From: Scleroderma bovista
Lineage: Eukaryota; Basidiomycota; Agaricomycetes; Boletales; Sclerodermataceae
NCBI GenBank assembly: GCA_037178675.1
Contig: JAYMGJ010000266.1
Span: 1-52,157 of the forward strand
Direction of reading: 5' to 3'
DNA length: 52,157 nucleotides
Below, piece after piece: positions 41,803 to 52,157 of this stretch. Position numbers and translations under genes: made by a program. Under the pieces are notes generated by a model. It was given only the letters and a program-made list of their open reading frames with translations. It made no database searches and had not been told where the DNA came from. The stretch's first letter is position 1. The number at the start of each line of letters is the position of its first letter.

Positions 41803-44800
41803 ATGAGCCTGCGTGCTTCATGTCATGCTACGAGGCCACGCCGTATCAAGTTCGGATATCGCAATCTCTCGAATTTATCCAGAGGACCAAGCATAGACTC
41901 CAAAACATTTTCCAAGACTCTTCTCCTTCCGAAAACCTCCTTCCCACTGTGGGCCGATCCTTCCAAAACGGAGGTTCTGTTTCGGAGGAAGACGTGTGAC
42001 GAACTCTACCAGTGGCAGGCTAGTAACTTATCCAAACCCTCTTTTGTCAACTAATGCATTTTACAGGCCCGAAACGCGCATGGCCCACTATTTGTGTTGC
42101 ACGATGGTCCTCCTTATGCCAATGGGCATTTGCACATGGGTACTTCAGGCGTATGTAGTTCGCTACACATCGCTGATATATGTTGTACACAGGACATGCT
42201 CTTAACAAAATCCTGAAGGATATCATCAACCGCTTCCATGTCTCCATTGGGGATCGTGTCCAGTTAGTACATGGTTTGATATACTGTCGCGTGTTCTCAT
42301 TTCTATGTATTGGGTTCAGCTATCTCCCCGGTTGGGATTGCCATGGCCTCCCAATAGAAAATAAAGCACTTCAGGACCTCAAGGTATCGTTGTTCAAAGC
42401 AGTGTTCCGTTTCTTTCTTCACGCGCTCATCTTGCATGGGTGGTTTATTTAGGAAGATCCACATACACTTCCTCCACATACCATTCGCAGTGCTGCGAAA
42501 GAAACCGCGCATCGCGAAATGTCGAAGCAAATAGAGGAATTTAAACAGTTTGGTATTATGGCGGATCTGAGCTCAGACTCTACATATCGTACCCTTGGTG
42601 AGTGTAGGATGTAGAAAGGTATTTACGCTTTAGGTGGGCTCGAGCTTGACGTTTCTTGCGTGAGCAGATCACGTCTATGAGATACGCCAATTACGGGTTT
42701 TCCAACGAATGGTTTCCAAAGGTAAATTATTCCCACTTCTACACCCCCCTCTATGCATGTAATCAATCGCTTGCCTAGGTTTGATCTACAGGAATTACCG
42801 TCCAGTGTACTACTCTCCGTCCTCACGCTCCGCCTTGGCGGAGGCAGAACTGGTGTATAGAGACGACCACGTGTCCCGTGCAGTGTACGTCGCATTCACA
42901 CTGGGTGATTTGCATCTTCTGGCGGAAAGACTGCAACCCTCATGCTCAGCAATGGAGATCGTTCAGAAGCTGCGCGAGGAGCCAGTGCGATTGTTAGTGT
43001 GGACTACTACACCCTGGACCCTCACAGCAAATATGGTACGGTTCTCTCCCCACACACCAATCTGAGGTTGGATATGACCGCTTAATAGGGAATTGCAGTA
43101 CACCGGGATCTCACTTATGCCATCATCCATACCTCACGACATCTTGGTTTGCTTATCGTCGCCAAGGACAGGCTCTCTTCCCTCGAGCGTATTCTCGGAT
43201 CGCACAGTGAAATCGAGATACTTGGTGAGATACCGGGCGCCCAATTAGTCGGTCTCAGATACTATGGTATATTTTCGTCACTGTCTACTGACCATGCCCA
43301 TTCGGTGCCTTCTACTGCTGACCCTGCACACCGCCACACCTTGCAAATCATATCTGCCCCGCATGTGACTTCTGACACGGGAACTGGTCTAGTACATTGT
43401 GCACCAGGCCATGGCGCAGAAGATTACCAGGCATTTCGCGCAGAAGGTTTGCTGAATTTTGGGATGTTGTGCCATGTCGATGCAGAGGGTAAATTTTGCG
43501 GCAGTGTTAGGGATATCGTAGACCCACTGGCAACCAACGTTGAGGGGGGCGAAGACTTGGCTGGTCTGGAAGTGCTCAACGAAGGTTCAAAAGCAATAGT
43601 CAGACTGTTGGGACGGACTGGATCACTACTGGCCGTGGAGAAGTTCCGTCATAGGTATCCTTACGACTGGAAAACTAATGAACCTGTTATTGTGACGTGA
43701 GTTTCGTTCTGCATGTCTGTAGGGTGGTTTGGATATTTAAACTGATGTCCTGTAGGTCAACTTCTCAGTGGTTTGCTAATCTGGATAATATCAAGGACGA
43801 TGCTTTATCCGCTCTTGAATGCGTGACTTTCTTTCCGCCAGCATGTATGCCATGTTACTACGGCCATTTATTGCACTGTCTGACACATTCGCTAGCTCGA
43901 AATCGCCTCACGTCTCTTGTCCAATCGCGTTCGGAGTGGTGCATCTCTCGCCAGCGCGTTTGGGGCGTTCCAATACCCGCTCTCTACCATATTCCCACTG
44001 ACACCGCAGTCCTCACGACTTCTTCCCTCACCCACATCCTTGAAGTCCTTGAACGCAAAGGTGTGGGTTACTGGTGGGACGGACCAGTCTCGGAATTCGT
44101 CAGTCCTGAATTAGCAGCGCAGTATGGTGGGGATGTCGAACAAACGTGGCGTAAGGGTAGTGACACCATGGACGTCTGGTTCGACAGTGGTACTAGTTGG
44201 GCAATGCTTCCTCCCCCAGGAGAAGGACAAGGGAGAAAGCATCGTGCAGATGTGTGTCTTGAAGGGTCGGACCAGCACCGAGGGTGGTTCCAGAGCCAGC
44301 TGCTGACAGCTGTGAGCGTTGCGGAGGGAAAAGGACCAGACAGCCCATATGGGACATTGATCACGCATGGAATGGTACTCGACGAGGGCGGCCGTAAAAT
44401 GAGCAAGTCGTTAGGGAATGTGATTAGTCCCTTGACGGTCATCAATGGAGGGCCGGTGCGCATCCTTCGTTTTATTTGCACTTCAAAGTGAGCAATACTC
44501 ATACAGCAGTTTACAGGACAAGAAGAAGGAGCCCGCTTATGGTACAGACGTCCTTCGACTTTGGGCAGCGACGGTTGAGTATTGGCGTGACATGTCCATC
44601 GGCCCAGCAGTTCTCGCGCAAACAGCTGAATCTATGAGGAAGATACGCAACTCGGCAAGATTCATGCTTGGGAATATTAGTGTGACCAAGCAGAAAATAA
44701 ACGACGACGGTTTGTCTTCCCTTCCATCTATCACAAGGAAAGACCTTGGCCTTGTAAGTGATAATCCCTGGCTGCAATATGAGTGATGTGATTATCTCCG

Positions 44801-45895
44801 CATAGGCTGAGCGATACGTCATGAACGAGTTATACAAGTTAGAAAGGATAGCTCTTGATGGGTACACGACCTACAACTTCCCAAAAGGTGTGTCCCGAAT
44901 TGACAACATCTTCCGTGGACCGTCGTTATTTACTTTGCTATAGTCATGACTGCTTTGACGAATTTTGCCAATGTCACGCTTTCGTCTCTCTACTTTGATA
45001 CCACCAAAGACGTATTGTATGCCAACAGCGTTCTCAGCGTTGAGAGGCGAGCAGTCGTCGATACCCTAGAACGGGTGAGCCAATTAATTGAAGTCCAGCG
45101 CATGGTACAGATGGTTCTTGCTTCGATTTTAGACATTACGAACTATGACATCGGTTTTGGCGCCTGTTCTTCCGCACTTGGCAGAGGAGATCCATGCCCA
45201 GTGTACAGATGATCCACGTTTGTCATTCTTTACACAGAAGTGGACCCCACTGGTGAGGCGCATCAACAATTACCTGTAGATCAGATTCACGAATGGGAAA
45301 GCAGGGCACAGAATGGGATGACGCTCAAGCAGAAATGGATATGATCAGCCTATTGGGAGTACGCAGCGTGGTCCTATCACTCCTCGAAAAGGCCCGGGGT
45401 GACAAGTACGTTCCCGCAAGACTTAGGGCAACAAAAAACTGACAGAGGTAAATGCAGAAACCTTAAGAGCGCTTTGGAGGCCAAGGTAACCATCACTCTG
45501 CCCTCTAACGGGGAGTTGGAACTCCTCCGGCTACTGAAGCGGGAAGGTAAGCCGTTAACTTCGATTGGCGTCGTGTATAAAGCTGGTGATTGGAAATAGA
45601 AGCATTTCTAAAAACCTTGTTTATTGTCTCGGAGGTTGAGCTTGTTAATGCTGGAAAGCAGCGACCCAGTTCTGCAAGATGGTTATATCAAGGATCTTTG
45701 AAAATACCAGGTATGCTCTTTGTCTTCATAACACACGCCCACCATTGACACATCGAACTAGAGTTGCCGCAAGCAGAGCTCGGCATCCAAGTCGAACCGG
45801 CGACGCTAAACAAATGCCCACGATGCTGGACATACACGCGACCTGAGCCCGATGAGCTTTGTTTTCGATGCCATGGCGTCGTTGGCGGGCCGTGA
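41803..45895 (+). CDS. ISM1: Isoleucyl-tRNA synthetase, mitochondrial
   Basis: Eighteen exons: 41803-42018, 42067-42139, 42193-42262, 42320-42383, 42453-42597, 42668-42721, 42779-43035, 43089-43696, 43756-43844, 43896-44455, 44517-44753, 44806-44887, 44944-45074, 45133-45252, 45305-45405, 45458-45546, 45600-45710, 45762-45895. They sum to 1047 codons (1046 aa), fitting the bacterial-type mitochondrial enzyme. The HIGH-type motif is [17 protein letters not shown], followed by [13 protein letters not shown]. The editing domain carries [13 protein letters not shown] and [12 protein letters not shown]. The KMSKS loop is [12 protein letters not shown]. The C-terminal zinc finger has CPRCW and CFRCH. 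It charges mitochondrial tRNA-Ile. The first exon is basic ([20 protein letters not shown]), a likely import signal. The first intron starts with GC (GCTAGT). No disruption seen. Confidence 0.94.
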
Positions 45896-46369
45896 CCAAA
45901 TCAATTTGGAGGTACATACCACGTTTCATTAGAATAGAACTGCGCCGTAATCACATCCTCACTCACTTGGTTCCACCAACATCTTGCTCCACCGCAGTTT
46001 ATAACGTTTACTCTACCCTACTCACCTGGACGATTTAATTTCAAGCCCAGAAGCAGTACGACTTTGGGTGTTCGACGCGGTATCGGTCATTCAAAATGTA
46101 CGTCCATTATGTGCTCAGGCACCAGCTGTGTCAAGACTCGTTTCGATAGTATACGTAACATTTTGAACAAAGCTGTATTAATTTGAACAAACGGAGCGCT
46201 CAGATCGAAACTGTTTGGAGGGGAAGTCCTCATGCGGAACATAAGGAAAACTTGAGGCAAGGACACGTGCCGCGCCAGTACAGGCGCCTGGAGGTAGGGG
46301 AGAGGGTATACATACCACCACCGCTCGTCCTATGTAATCCCATTGAGCTTCCCCTCCCGGTATACTGTA
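45896..46369. other. Intergenic region
   Basis: About 470 bp between the synthetase stop and the GTPase start. No feature recognised. Confidence 0.45.
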
Positions 46370-47742
46370 ATGCCACCAGACATCGTGATAGCGTATGTCT
46401 TTTTTCTGCATATCCTGTTGCTCTAGATTGCAATACTGACACTCTGCACTGTCGTAGAGTGATGGGTCCCACGGGATCAGGAAAAAGCAACGCAAGTGAT
46501 GTATCCTTCACATCCGAATACCTGACTGAGGTACCCGAAGTTCATTAACAAACTTACAGGCAGTAAGGAAGAGAAGGGTGCGAGTGGACTCAAGTCATGC
46601 ACGCAGAACGTCAGGGAGTTCACAGTGAACACTTCCACTGGTAGGAAATATGTGATTGCCGACACCCCGGGATTCGATGATACATATCGTTCCGACCGCG
46701 ATATACTTCGATTGATTGCCGAGTGGTTAGAGAAAAGGTAGGAATAGACCTCCATGCATTACTCATCACTCATAGTACATGGACAGATACCGAGGGCATG
46801 TCAAACTAAGTGGCATCATCTACATGCATCGCATAACCGACAACCGCATGTCTGGCTCGATATGCAAGAACTTCGACTTGTTTAACCGGTTATGCGGAGA
46901 CAGAGCAGTCGAGCGTGTGCGATTGGTGACCAGTATGTGGGACTCCGTCACGAATAAGGATATGGCGAATGTCAGGGCGTTGGAGCTGCAGAGCCGTTTC
47001 TGGAAACCCCTGATTGACGAAGGTGCTAAATACAAAGAATTCCAAAACACCAAAGATTCTGCGTGGTCCATTATTCATGATGTGACCGGAGAGTCAAAGG
47101 CACTGCTACTCCAAGAAGAGTTGGTAGATGCGAAAAGGAGGTTGAACGAGACGACTGCAGGACAAGCCATCTATTCTGCATTCCAAAGGCTCGTCAAGGA
47201 ACAAAAGGACTCGCTCGAGCAGCTTGCAAAGGAGGCGAGGTCACAACAAGACCCGGAGTTGGCAAAGGAGTTAGAAGAAGAATCCAGGAAAATCGAAGCT
47301 CGGCTGCAGAAGACATGGGAAGAGATGGAACAGATGAAGATACCGTTCATGAGGCGGATTTTACTGATCTTTTCCAAGAAGCCTCGTTCTGTAAGTGTTT
47401 TGTTCTGGACATGTGTGATGGTGGCCTACATTGATTCATTTCCAATTTCCACAGCACGTAATTGAAGTAGACATGCGTATGGCAGAACAGGAAGATGCAG
47501 ACACCAATGCGGCAAGGTGAATGTTCATCGTTTTGAAGCAGTGTCCTCGTACAGCCGTTGATGTGTATATGTACCATTGCTTGTTGTTCCACTTCTGTGT
47601 TTCTCTATGAGCTAGATATGTATGCATCATGTTCGATAAGAGTGAGGACGATTCGCCTCCTTCAAAAAGCCCAGGTTATTACCATGAAGAAACAACTGCC
47701 CTCCTTCGACTCTTGGGTCTGCCCGAGGAGACTAGCTCTTGA
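46370..47742 (+). CDS. P-loop GTPase (AIG1/MMR_HSR1-like G domain)
   Basis: Six exons (46370-46392, 46458-46491, 46541-46737, 46787-47390, 47455-47516, 47616-47742) give 348 aa. Walker A GPTGSGKS is at residues 11-18, directly followed by NFINKLTG. The G3 motif is in YVIADTPGFDDTYRSD, and a WLEKRYRGHVKLSGIIYMHR block follows, as in AIG1/septin-like TRAFAC GTPases. The G4-type specificity motif is not clear: LVTSMWD occupies its place. The second half is a long coiled coil (about residues 165-250, rich in Glu/Lys/Leu), then a basic FMRRILLIFSKKP and an acidic tail. Fungi hold many such G-domain proteins, some near incompatibility genes; this one lies 1.2 kb from a HET gene. The second intron (46492-46540) starts with GC (GCAAGT). 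Function unknown. Confidence 0.82.
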
Positions 47743-48918
47743 TCAGGGAGCCGCCAGTGGATGACTTACTACAAAGAATCCCGGTCCAAAAGGCCTCAGT
47801 CTAATATGACAGCTGGTGTGTGCAACCACTACAGCGTTGGTGCACACATCTCCATTATTTCATACCATGAAGCCTCCTTCACCAACAGCTTCCGAATCCC
47901 GATACGTCACAATCTCGTCGTTCTGCAAGGGGCCTCGAGGAATAGCAATCGGTATGATGTATGCATCCGGTAGCCAGGTGATAGCTTGACTCTACTCTTG
48001 ATTTACCGCCGGCCTGCCAAATCAGCAATGCGTTCCGGGTGACTTGGAGTTTTCAATTACAAGACAGAAACCGATTCGAATAAACAATGTAATCGATCGA
48101 TTCTGCTCTGCTTTATCTTGCCACAGGATCATTACCAAGTTTCCTTTGCCTCGTTCTACGAACTTTCACTGCATTTGTACGACATTCTCTTTTTCCTCAT
48201 TACCCAGGTAAGCTCCACACCATCGGCAGCCTACAGACAATGGTTCTACATACACGAGTGACAGTGACCGTCCTTGACGTTATTGATCCACTTGTCCCCG
48301 TCCCACAGCCATATCTGGACTTGGTGATCGCCCTAGTTGTGAATGGTGATGCCAGCAGAAGGACTGTGTCACCGGTGAGCTTTGAACGGTCGCTCACCGG
48401 ATGATATAAAGCGCCCACATAGGCGTCTAAGCCGCCGGCGAATAGGAGTTTGGAAGGAGGCTTCCCAGCTAAATATCAGCGAGCGCGAGCAGGCGATTAT
48501 TCAAACATGTAATTATCACTGCTCTTGTTGGTAGCGGTGTTGTGATCACTAGTATGCAGTGATGCTGCCAGGTGGGCTTCCTTTGAGGTTGTGTTGTGAC
48601 GCGAAATGCCACTGAAAGGGCCCGTAGCAGGAGTGATAGGAATGGTACTTTGTGAAGGTAGAATGGCGGTAACAGTACTTGCTGCTGGGCGCTCAGTAAC
48701 AGTTACTTCTTGCCGAAGTTTTTCGGCTAGAAATCACACGTGTCATCTTTGTGCCCTTACCATCACCATCAGTTGTCCCCACTGGCATATCAAACGTTAA
48801 CCAACCAACCTGATTGTATCACCACAACTGCGCGTGTTGTCGTCAATTCATTTAGAGGAGGTATGAATACTATCTACAGTTGATGATCACAGTCGAGATT
48901 GACATGCACTTGTGTAGC
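47743..48918. other. Intergenic region (1.2 kb)
   Basis: Between the GTPase and HET genes. Short open frames only; no repeat or RNA gene recognised. Confidence 0.45.
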
Positions 48919-51291
48919 ATGCGCCTGATAAACGTAGAGGCCTTTCTTGAAAGGGAGGGATTGATGAAAGAGGGAAAGCAAGTTGATTGTCGAGCCAATG
49001 TCCTTGAGTTCTGCGACGATGAAGCCACAAAATATGCGATTTTATCCCATCGGTGGATCGGGCAAGAAGTGGACTATAACGAGATGGTCAAACTCGCAAA
49101 GATGGACGAGGAGGAGAGAAGTCAAATTCGCCAGCGTGATGGCTATCGAAAGATCCTCCAGAGCTGCGAGCAGACGAAGAAGGACGAGTGCAAATGGTTG
49201 TGGGTTGATACTTGCTGTATCGACAAGCGAAGCAGCGCAGAGCTATCAGAGGCCATCAATTCCATGTACCGGTGGTACGAAAACTCAAGAATATGCTATG
49301 CGTATCTCCACGACGTCCACGGTTCATCATTTCCCGTTGCGAGTGACTATGCAAGGTATTCCAAGTCGAAGGGCTGGCCGGAGTGGTTCTCACGTGGGTG
49401 GACACTGCAAGAGATGATAGCGTCGAGGGATGTCCAATTTTTCAACAAGTATTGGCACCCCATCGGTGACAAGAGGACACTTTCACCTATCTTGGAATAT
49501 ATCACTCAAGTTCCACAGCATATACTGAAGGAAGGGCTTTCCTCGAACCGTCCGTGCGTTGCCCAAATCATGTCATGGGCTGCCAATCGGACGACGACCC
49601 GAGTGGAGGATAGGGCTTATTCTCTGATGGGTCTGCTGGACGTGAATATGCCGATGATGTATGGGGAGGGGAAGAAGGCTTTTCACCGTCTTCAGCTCGA
49701 GATCATCCGCATGTCGAACGACCAAAGCATCTTTGCGTGGGGTTGCAACTCAATAAAAGAGCGGACTGGCAGTATCCTTGCGGACGACCCGAGCTTCTTC
49801 CGGGGTTGCAATGAGATGGAACTGATGAATCAAGACGAATTCTTCGAATCTCTCAGACGTGACATCCCAGGAGAAGAGCTCCCTTTGATTGAGGACGATC
49901 GATTTGGCGCATTCCCGATCACGAATCGCGGCATCCAAATTTGGCTGTTCCTCCGTCCCCATGTTGGCTCTGACTCGGTCTTCCAAGCCCTGCTGCCATG
50001 CCGCTCTCGTCCATCGGGTCCCCCAGTGGCCATCGATTTGGCTTTGTGGGAATCCAATTACTATCGATATCCAGGGTCTATACAATATAAAAGGGAACGT
50101 CTACAACTACGCCACGTCTATCTCAGATATCAAGACACTGTGCCGCTTTGCTTGAACTCCACATTCGAAATCGATAATAGTGCAATCCTCGTGGAGGATG
50201 TCATCTCCTCGGCTGTGTACCCAGTGGAATTAATGACAGGGAACACGGTCACTCTAACTATCATAGATCCTCTTTGCATCAAACGCTATTCTTGCGAGAA
50301 AGAATGCTATGAATTCGCAGTGGGGTTTGGACAATGCTTTGGCCAGAACTGGATACATGTCGTTTGTAAGGGGCAGTCGGGTCCCTTACCATGGTTCTCC
50401 TATAACTCAATGCTGGCCAGAGCGCCAGAGCATGCACAGTCCATGAAGAAGGTGACACGTCCTGGAGCTGCAAGTTGTCGGGTCTGCGTTATGGAAACCA
50501 CTCTCCCTCGATCAACTTGGATCCTGCAGACTTCTTGTGTCATGTGGAAGAGCTCAAGGATGTGGGGTGTTAAGCTTGAGGTATTTCGGAATCCTGGTTT
50601 CGGTAATGTATCAGATCGATGGACAGGCTTCGACGTTGATGTAAGATTCTTTTTTGTGCACACACATTACCATCTCATTGGCCACTGTTTATACAGGGAA
50701 CAGACGATCCCGACCGTGACTGGCGGGGTCTCATGATACGCCATTGTCTGAGAAAGTACTACAGCGTTGAGATATTCGTGGATGGGATTTTAAGGAAGTT
50801 CTCATACGCACGTGATAGCATAAAGGTGAGTACATATATGCCTTTTACACTGTTCGAGTCTTACGACTTGACAGCTGGGGGACTATGGTCACTTTACGGA
50901 CTCAGAGGGATTCTGCTGCGAAGGAAACCTCTTTGCTGATCTCAAGTCACATTCTTTCAAGGCGAACATCACCCCAAGGCAGCACAAAATATCTGAAAGG
51001 GATGGGTACCAGAGAGAGGGAGGTTTTGTGAGGGCGTACTACTACGGTGGTGGTTTCGACGATTTATACCAACCACTTTGCCTGTCGCTTCCGAGTAACG
51101 ACGACTTCAAATCATTGTTGGTTTTCTTCTCTACTCGACTCACCAACAGATATCTTGTCACAAGGATCATACAATGTCCCCCTAACCCTTGCCAGCCTGA
51201 CTCAAGTGGCAGAAGATGGTACAACGTTGCAAAGCCATTTGTTTGGCACCGAAATGAAGGCGCTTGCTCTGTGGAGAAAGTGATGAGGTGA
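48919..51291 (+). CDS. HET-domain (heterokaryon incompatibility) protein
   Basis: Three exons (48919-50640, 50697-50825, 50875-51291) give 755 aa. Start chosen at the MRLINVEAF position used by most HET proteins, although the frame is open upstream to 48880. The HET domain spans about residues 1-170: the first block YAILSHRWIGQEVDY, the second CKWLWVDTCCIDKRSSAE with INSMYRWYENSRICYAYL, and the third FSRGWTLQEMIASRDVQFF. The common extension AANRTTTRVEDRAYSLMGLL and MYGEGKKAFHRLQLEII follows, typical of basidiomycete HET-E-like proteins, but there is no NACHT/WD part. The C-terminal 450 residues match nothing I recognise. Such proteins can trigger cell death after fusion with non-self, or act in other signalling. 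The frame is intact. Confidence 0.9.
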
Positions 51292-52157
51292 AACGCAGCG
51301 TGGCCAAGCGAGAGCTAACGGTGTGGATGAGATGGAGTTGTGTTTTCGCCCGTTGTTCTATGGGTAGTGGATGTGGCTGTCCATCCATGTATTTTTGCGC
51401 GTATATCATATCTACTGAGGATATGCTTGCTACCCACAGCACTCAACCACCCTTGTCGCCCACTTCATATTCACATCCATGAACGCACACCACGACTTAC
51501 TCAACTGAGCCAGAGATAACCTGACAGAATGATGTTGTATTCTGGACACAACAAAACACATTTGCTCACTTAACTACAAGACTCCACCATCACAGCGGAG
51601 TTCCAGTACGCGCACAATGCGCTGGGAATGTCCGAGCGCAGAATATTGGGGGGTTCGTTGTACCCGAAGAACTGATGCCGCCTGCAGACGACAGTGAGCA
51701 CCTAATCGTCTAGTTCCGAGCGATGAGGCCCGCCCTCGCAGAGTGCTGTATGCGACCTGTACGAAGAGTCACTAGTGACCTATGGATAATTGGGCTGCGT
51801 TGACAAACGGACGAGTGGCGTGCATATACGCACTACTACATCCATGCATGGACGGACCATGGGTTCGGGATCGGGAGTGTCTGGGCGGGGACGATGCAAG
51901 TTAACAGAGCTCTGTATTATCTGCAATAAGAAGAGACAGCGCGTCTTGGGGGAGAAGCATGCGAGAAGAGCGGCTAGTGAAGTTGGGAGGACCTCAGACT
52001 TTGTCTATGTGCTTTTGACTCGTACGTGGTGGCACAAACTTACGGGATCTGTTTTCGGATCCTGCTTTGCATAGACTCAAGAGAAGGCATTTAGCTGATC
52101 AAATGAACAAATCCGCGTGAGACAACGAGTAAATATCAACGCTGAACGCCTGCTTTT
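51292..52157. other. Right-end intergenic region
   Basis: About 870 bp to the window edge. Only short open frames, no clear gene. Confidence 0.45.

Noticed and set aside
1..52157. CRISPR arrays, operons, LTR retrotransposons and rRNA genes
   Set aside because: None seen. The gene structure is eukaryotic and the only complete transposon is the Harbinger element.

Overview
This 52 kb window is nuclear DNA from a filamentous basidiomycete, most likely an Agaricomycete. Almost every gene is cut by many short introns (about 44-75 nt, GT-AG with a few GC-AG), genes are packed on both strands, and several families are typical of Agaricomycetes: DUF6534-like membrane proteins, WW-type membrane proteins, F-box/LRR proteins, HET proteins and Harbinger transposons. 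A Rhizoctonia/Ceratobasidium-like source would fit, but that is an inference. Exon models were built by hand by joining frames across splice sites and checking that phases close.

Layout. 1-1112 (-): 5' part of a KLHDC4-type kelch gene with a MITE in an intron. 1368-2201 (+): small mitochondrial-type membrane protein (TMEM242-like). 2321-4776 (+): 14-exon acetamidase-type amidase. 5204-8565: a complete PIF/Harbinger transposon with 99-bp terminal inverted repeats, a DDE transposase (+) and a Myb/SANT-like protein (-). 8569-11068: gene-poor, with a microsatellite. 11069-12284 (-): F-box protein. 12285-14314: gene-poor with a tandem repeat.

14315-32791 is rich in RNA and DNA metabolism genes. 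It holds tRNA ligase TRL1 (-), an unrecognised Ser-rich protein (+), and a large (-) reading frame joining a cellular RNA-dependent RNA polymerase to a C-terminal UPF1-type SF1 helicase. Next come a NadR-like P-loop protein (+), a TDG/MUG thymine-DNA glycosylase (-) divergent from mitochondrial ribosomal protein uS8m (+), decapping subunit Dcp1 (-), a small probable mitochondrial protein (-) and a class-II-like eIF4E (-).

33190-35386 holds a decayed F-box gene (+) and a nuclear-type protein with a possible pRiA4b ORF-3-like fold (-). 35504-38093 (+) is a WW-type membrane protein; 38573-40574 (-) is a DUF6534-type membrane protein; 41803-45895 (+) is an 18-exon mitochondrial isoleucyl-tRNA synthetase. 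46370-47742 (+) is a P-loop GTPase and 48919-51291 (+) a HET-domain protein.

The most notable locus is the RdRP-helicase reading frame (18815-24608). In fission yeast, Rdp1 and the SF1 helicase Hrr1 are separate subunits of one RNA-silencing complex; here equivalent domains appear on one polypeptide. The frame is interrupted by one in-frame TAA (23392-23394) before the catalytic loop, and its N-terminus is unusually short. It is either a recently disabled gene, an allele or a base error.
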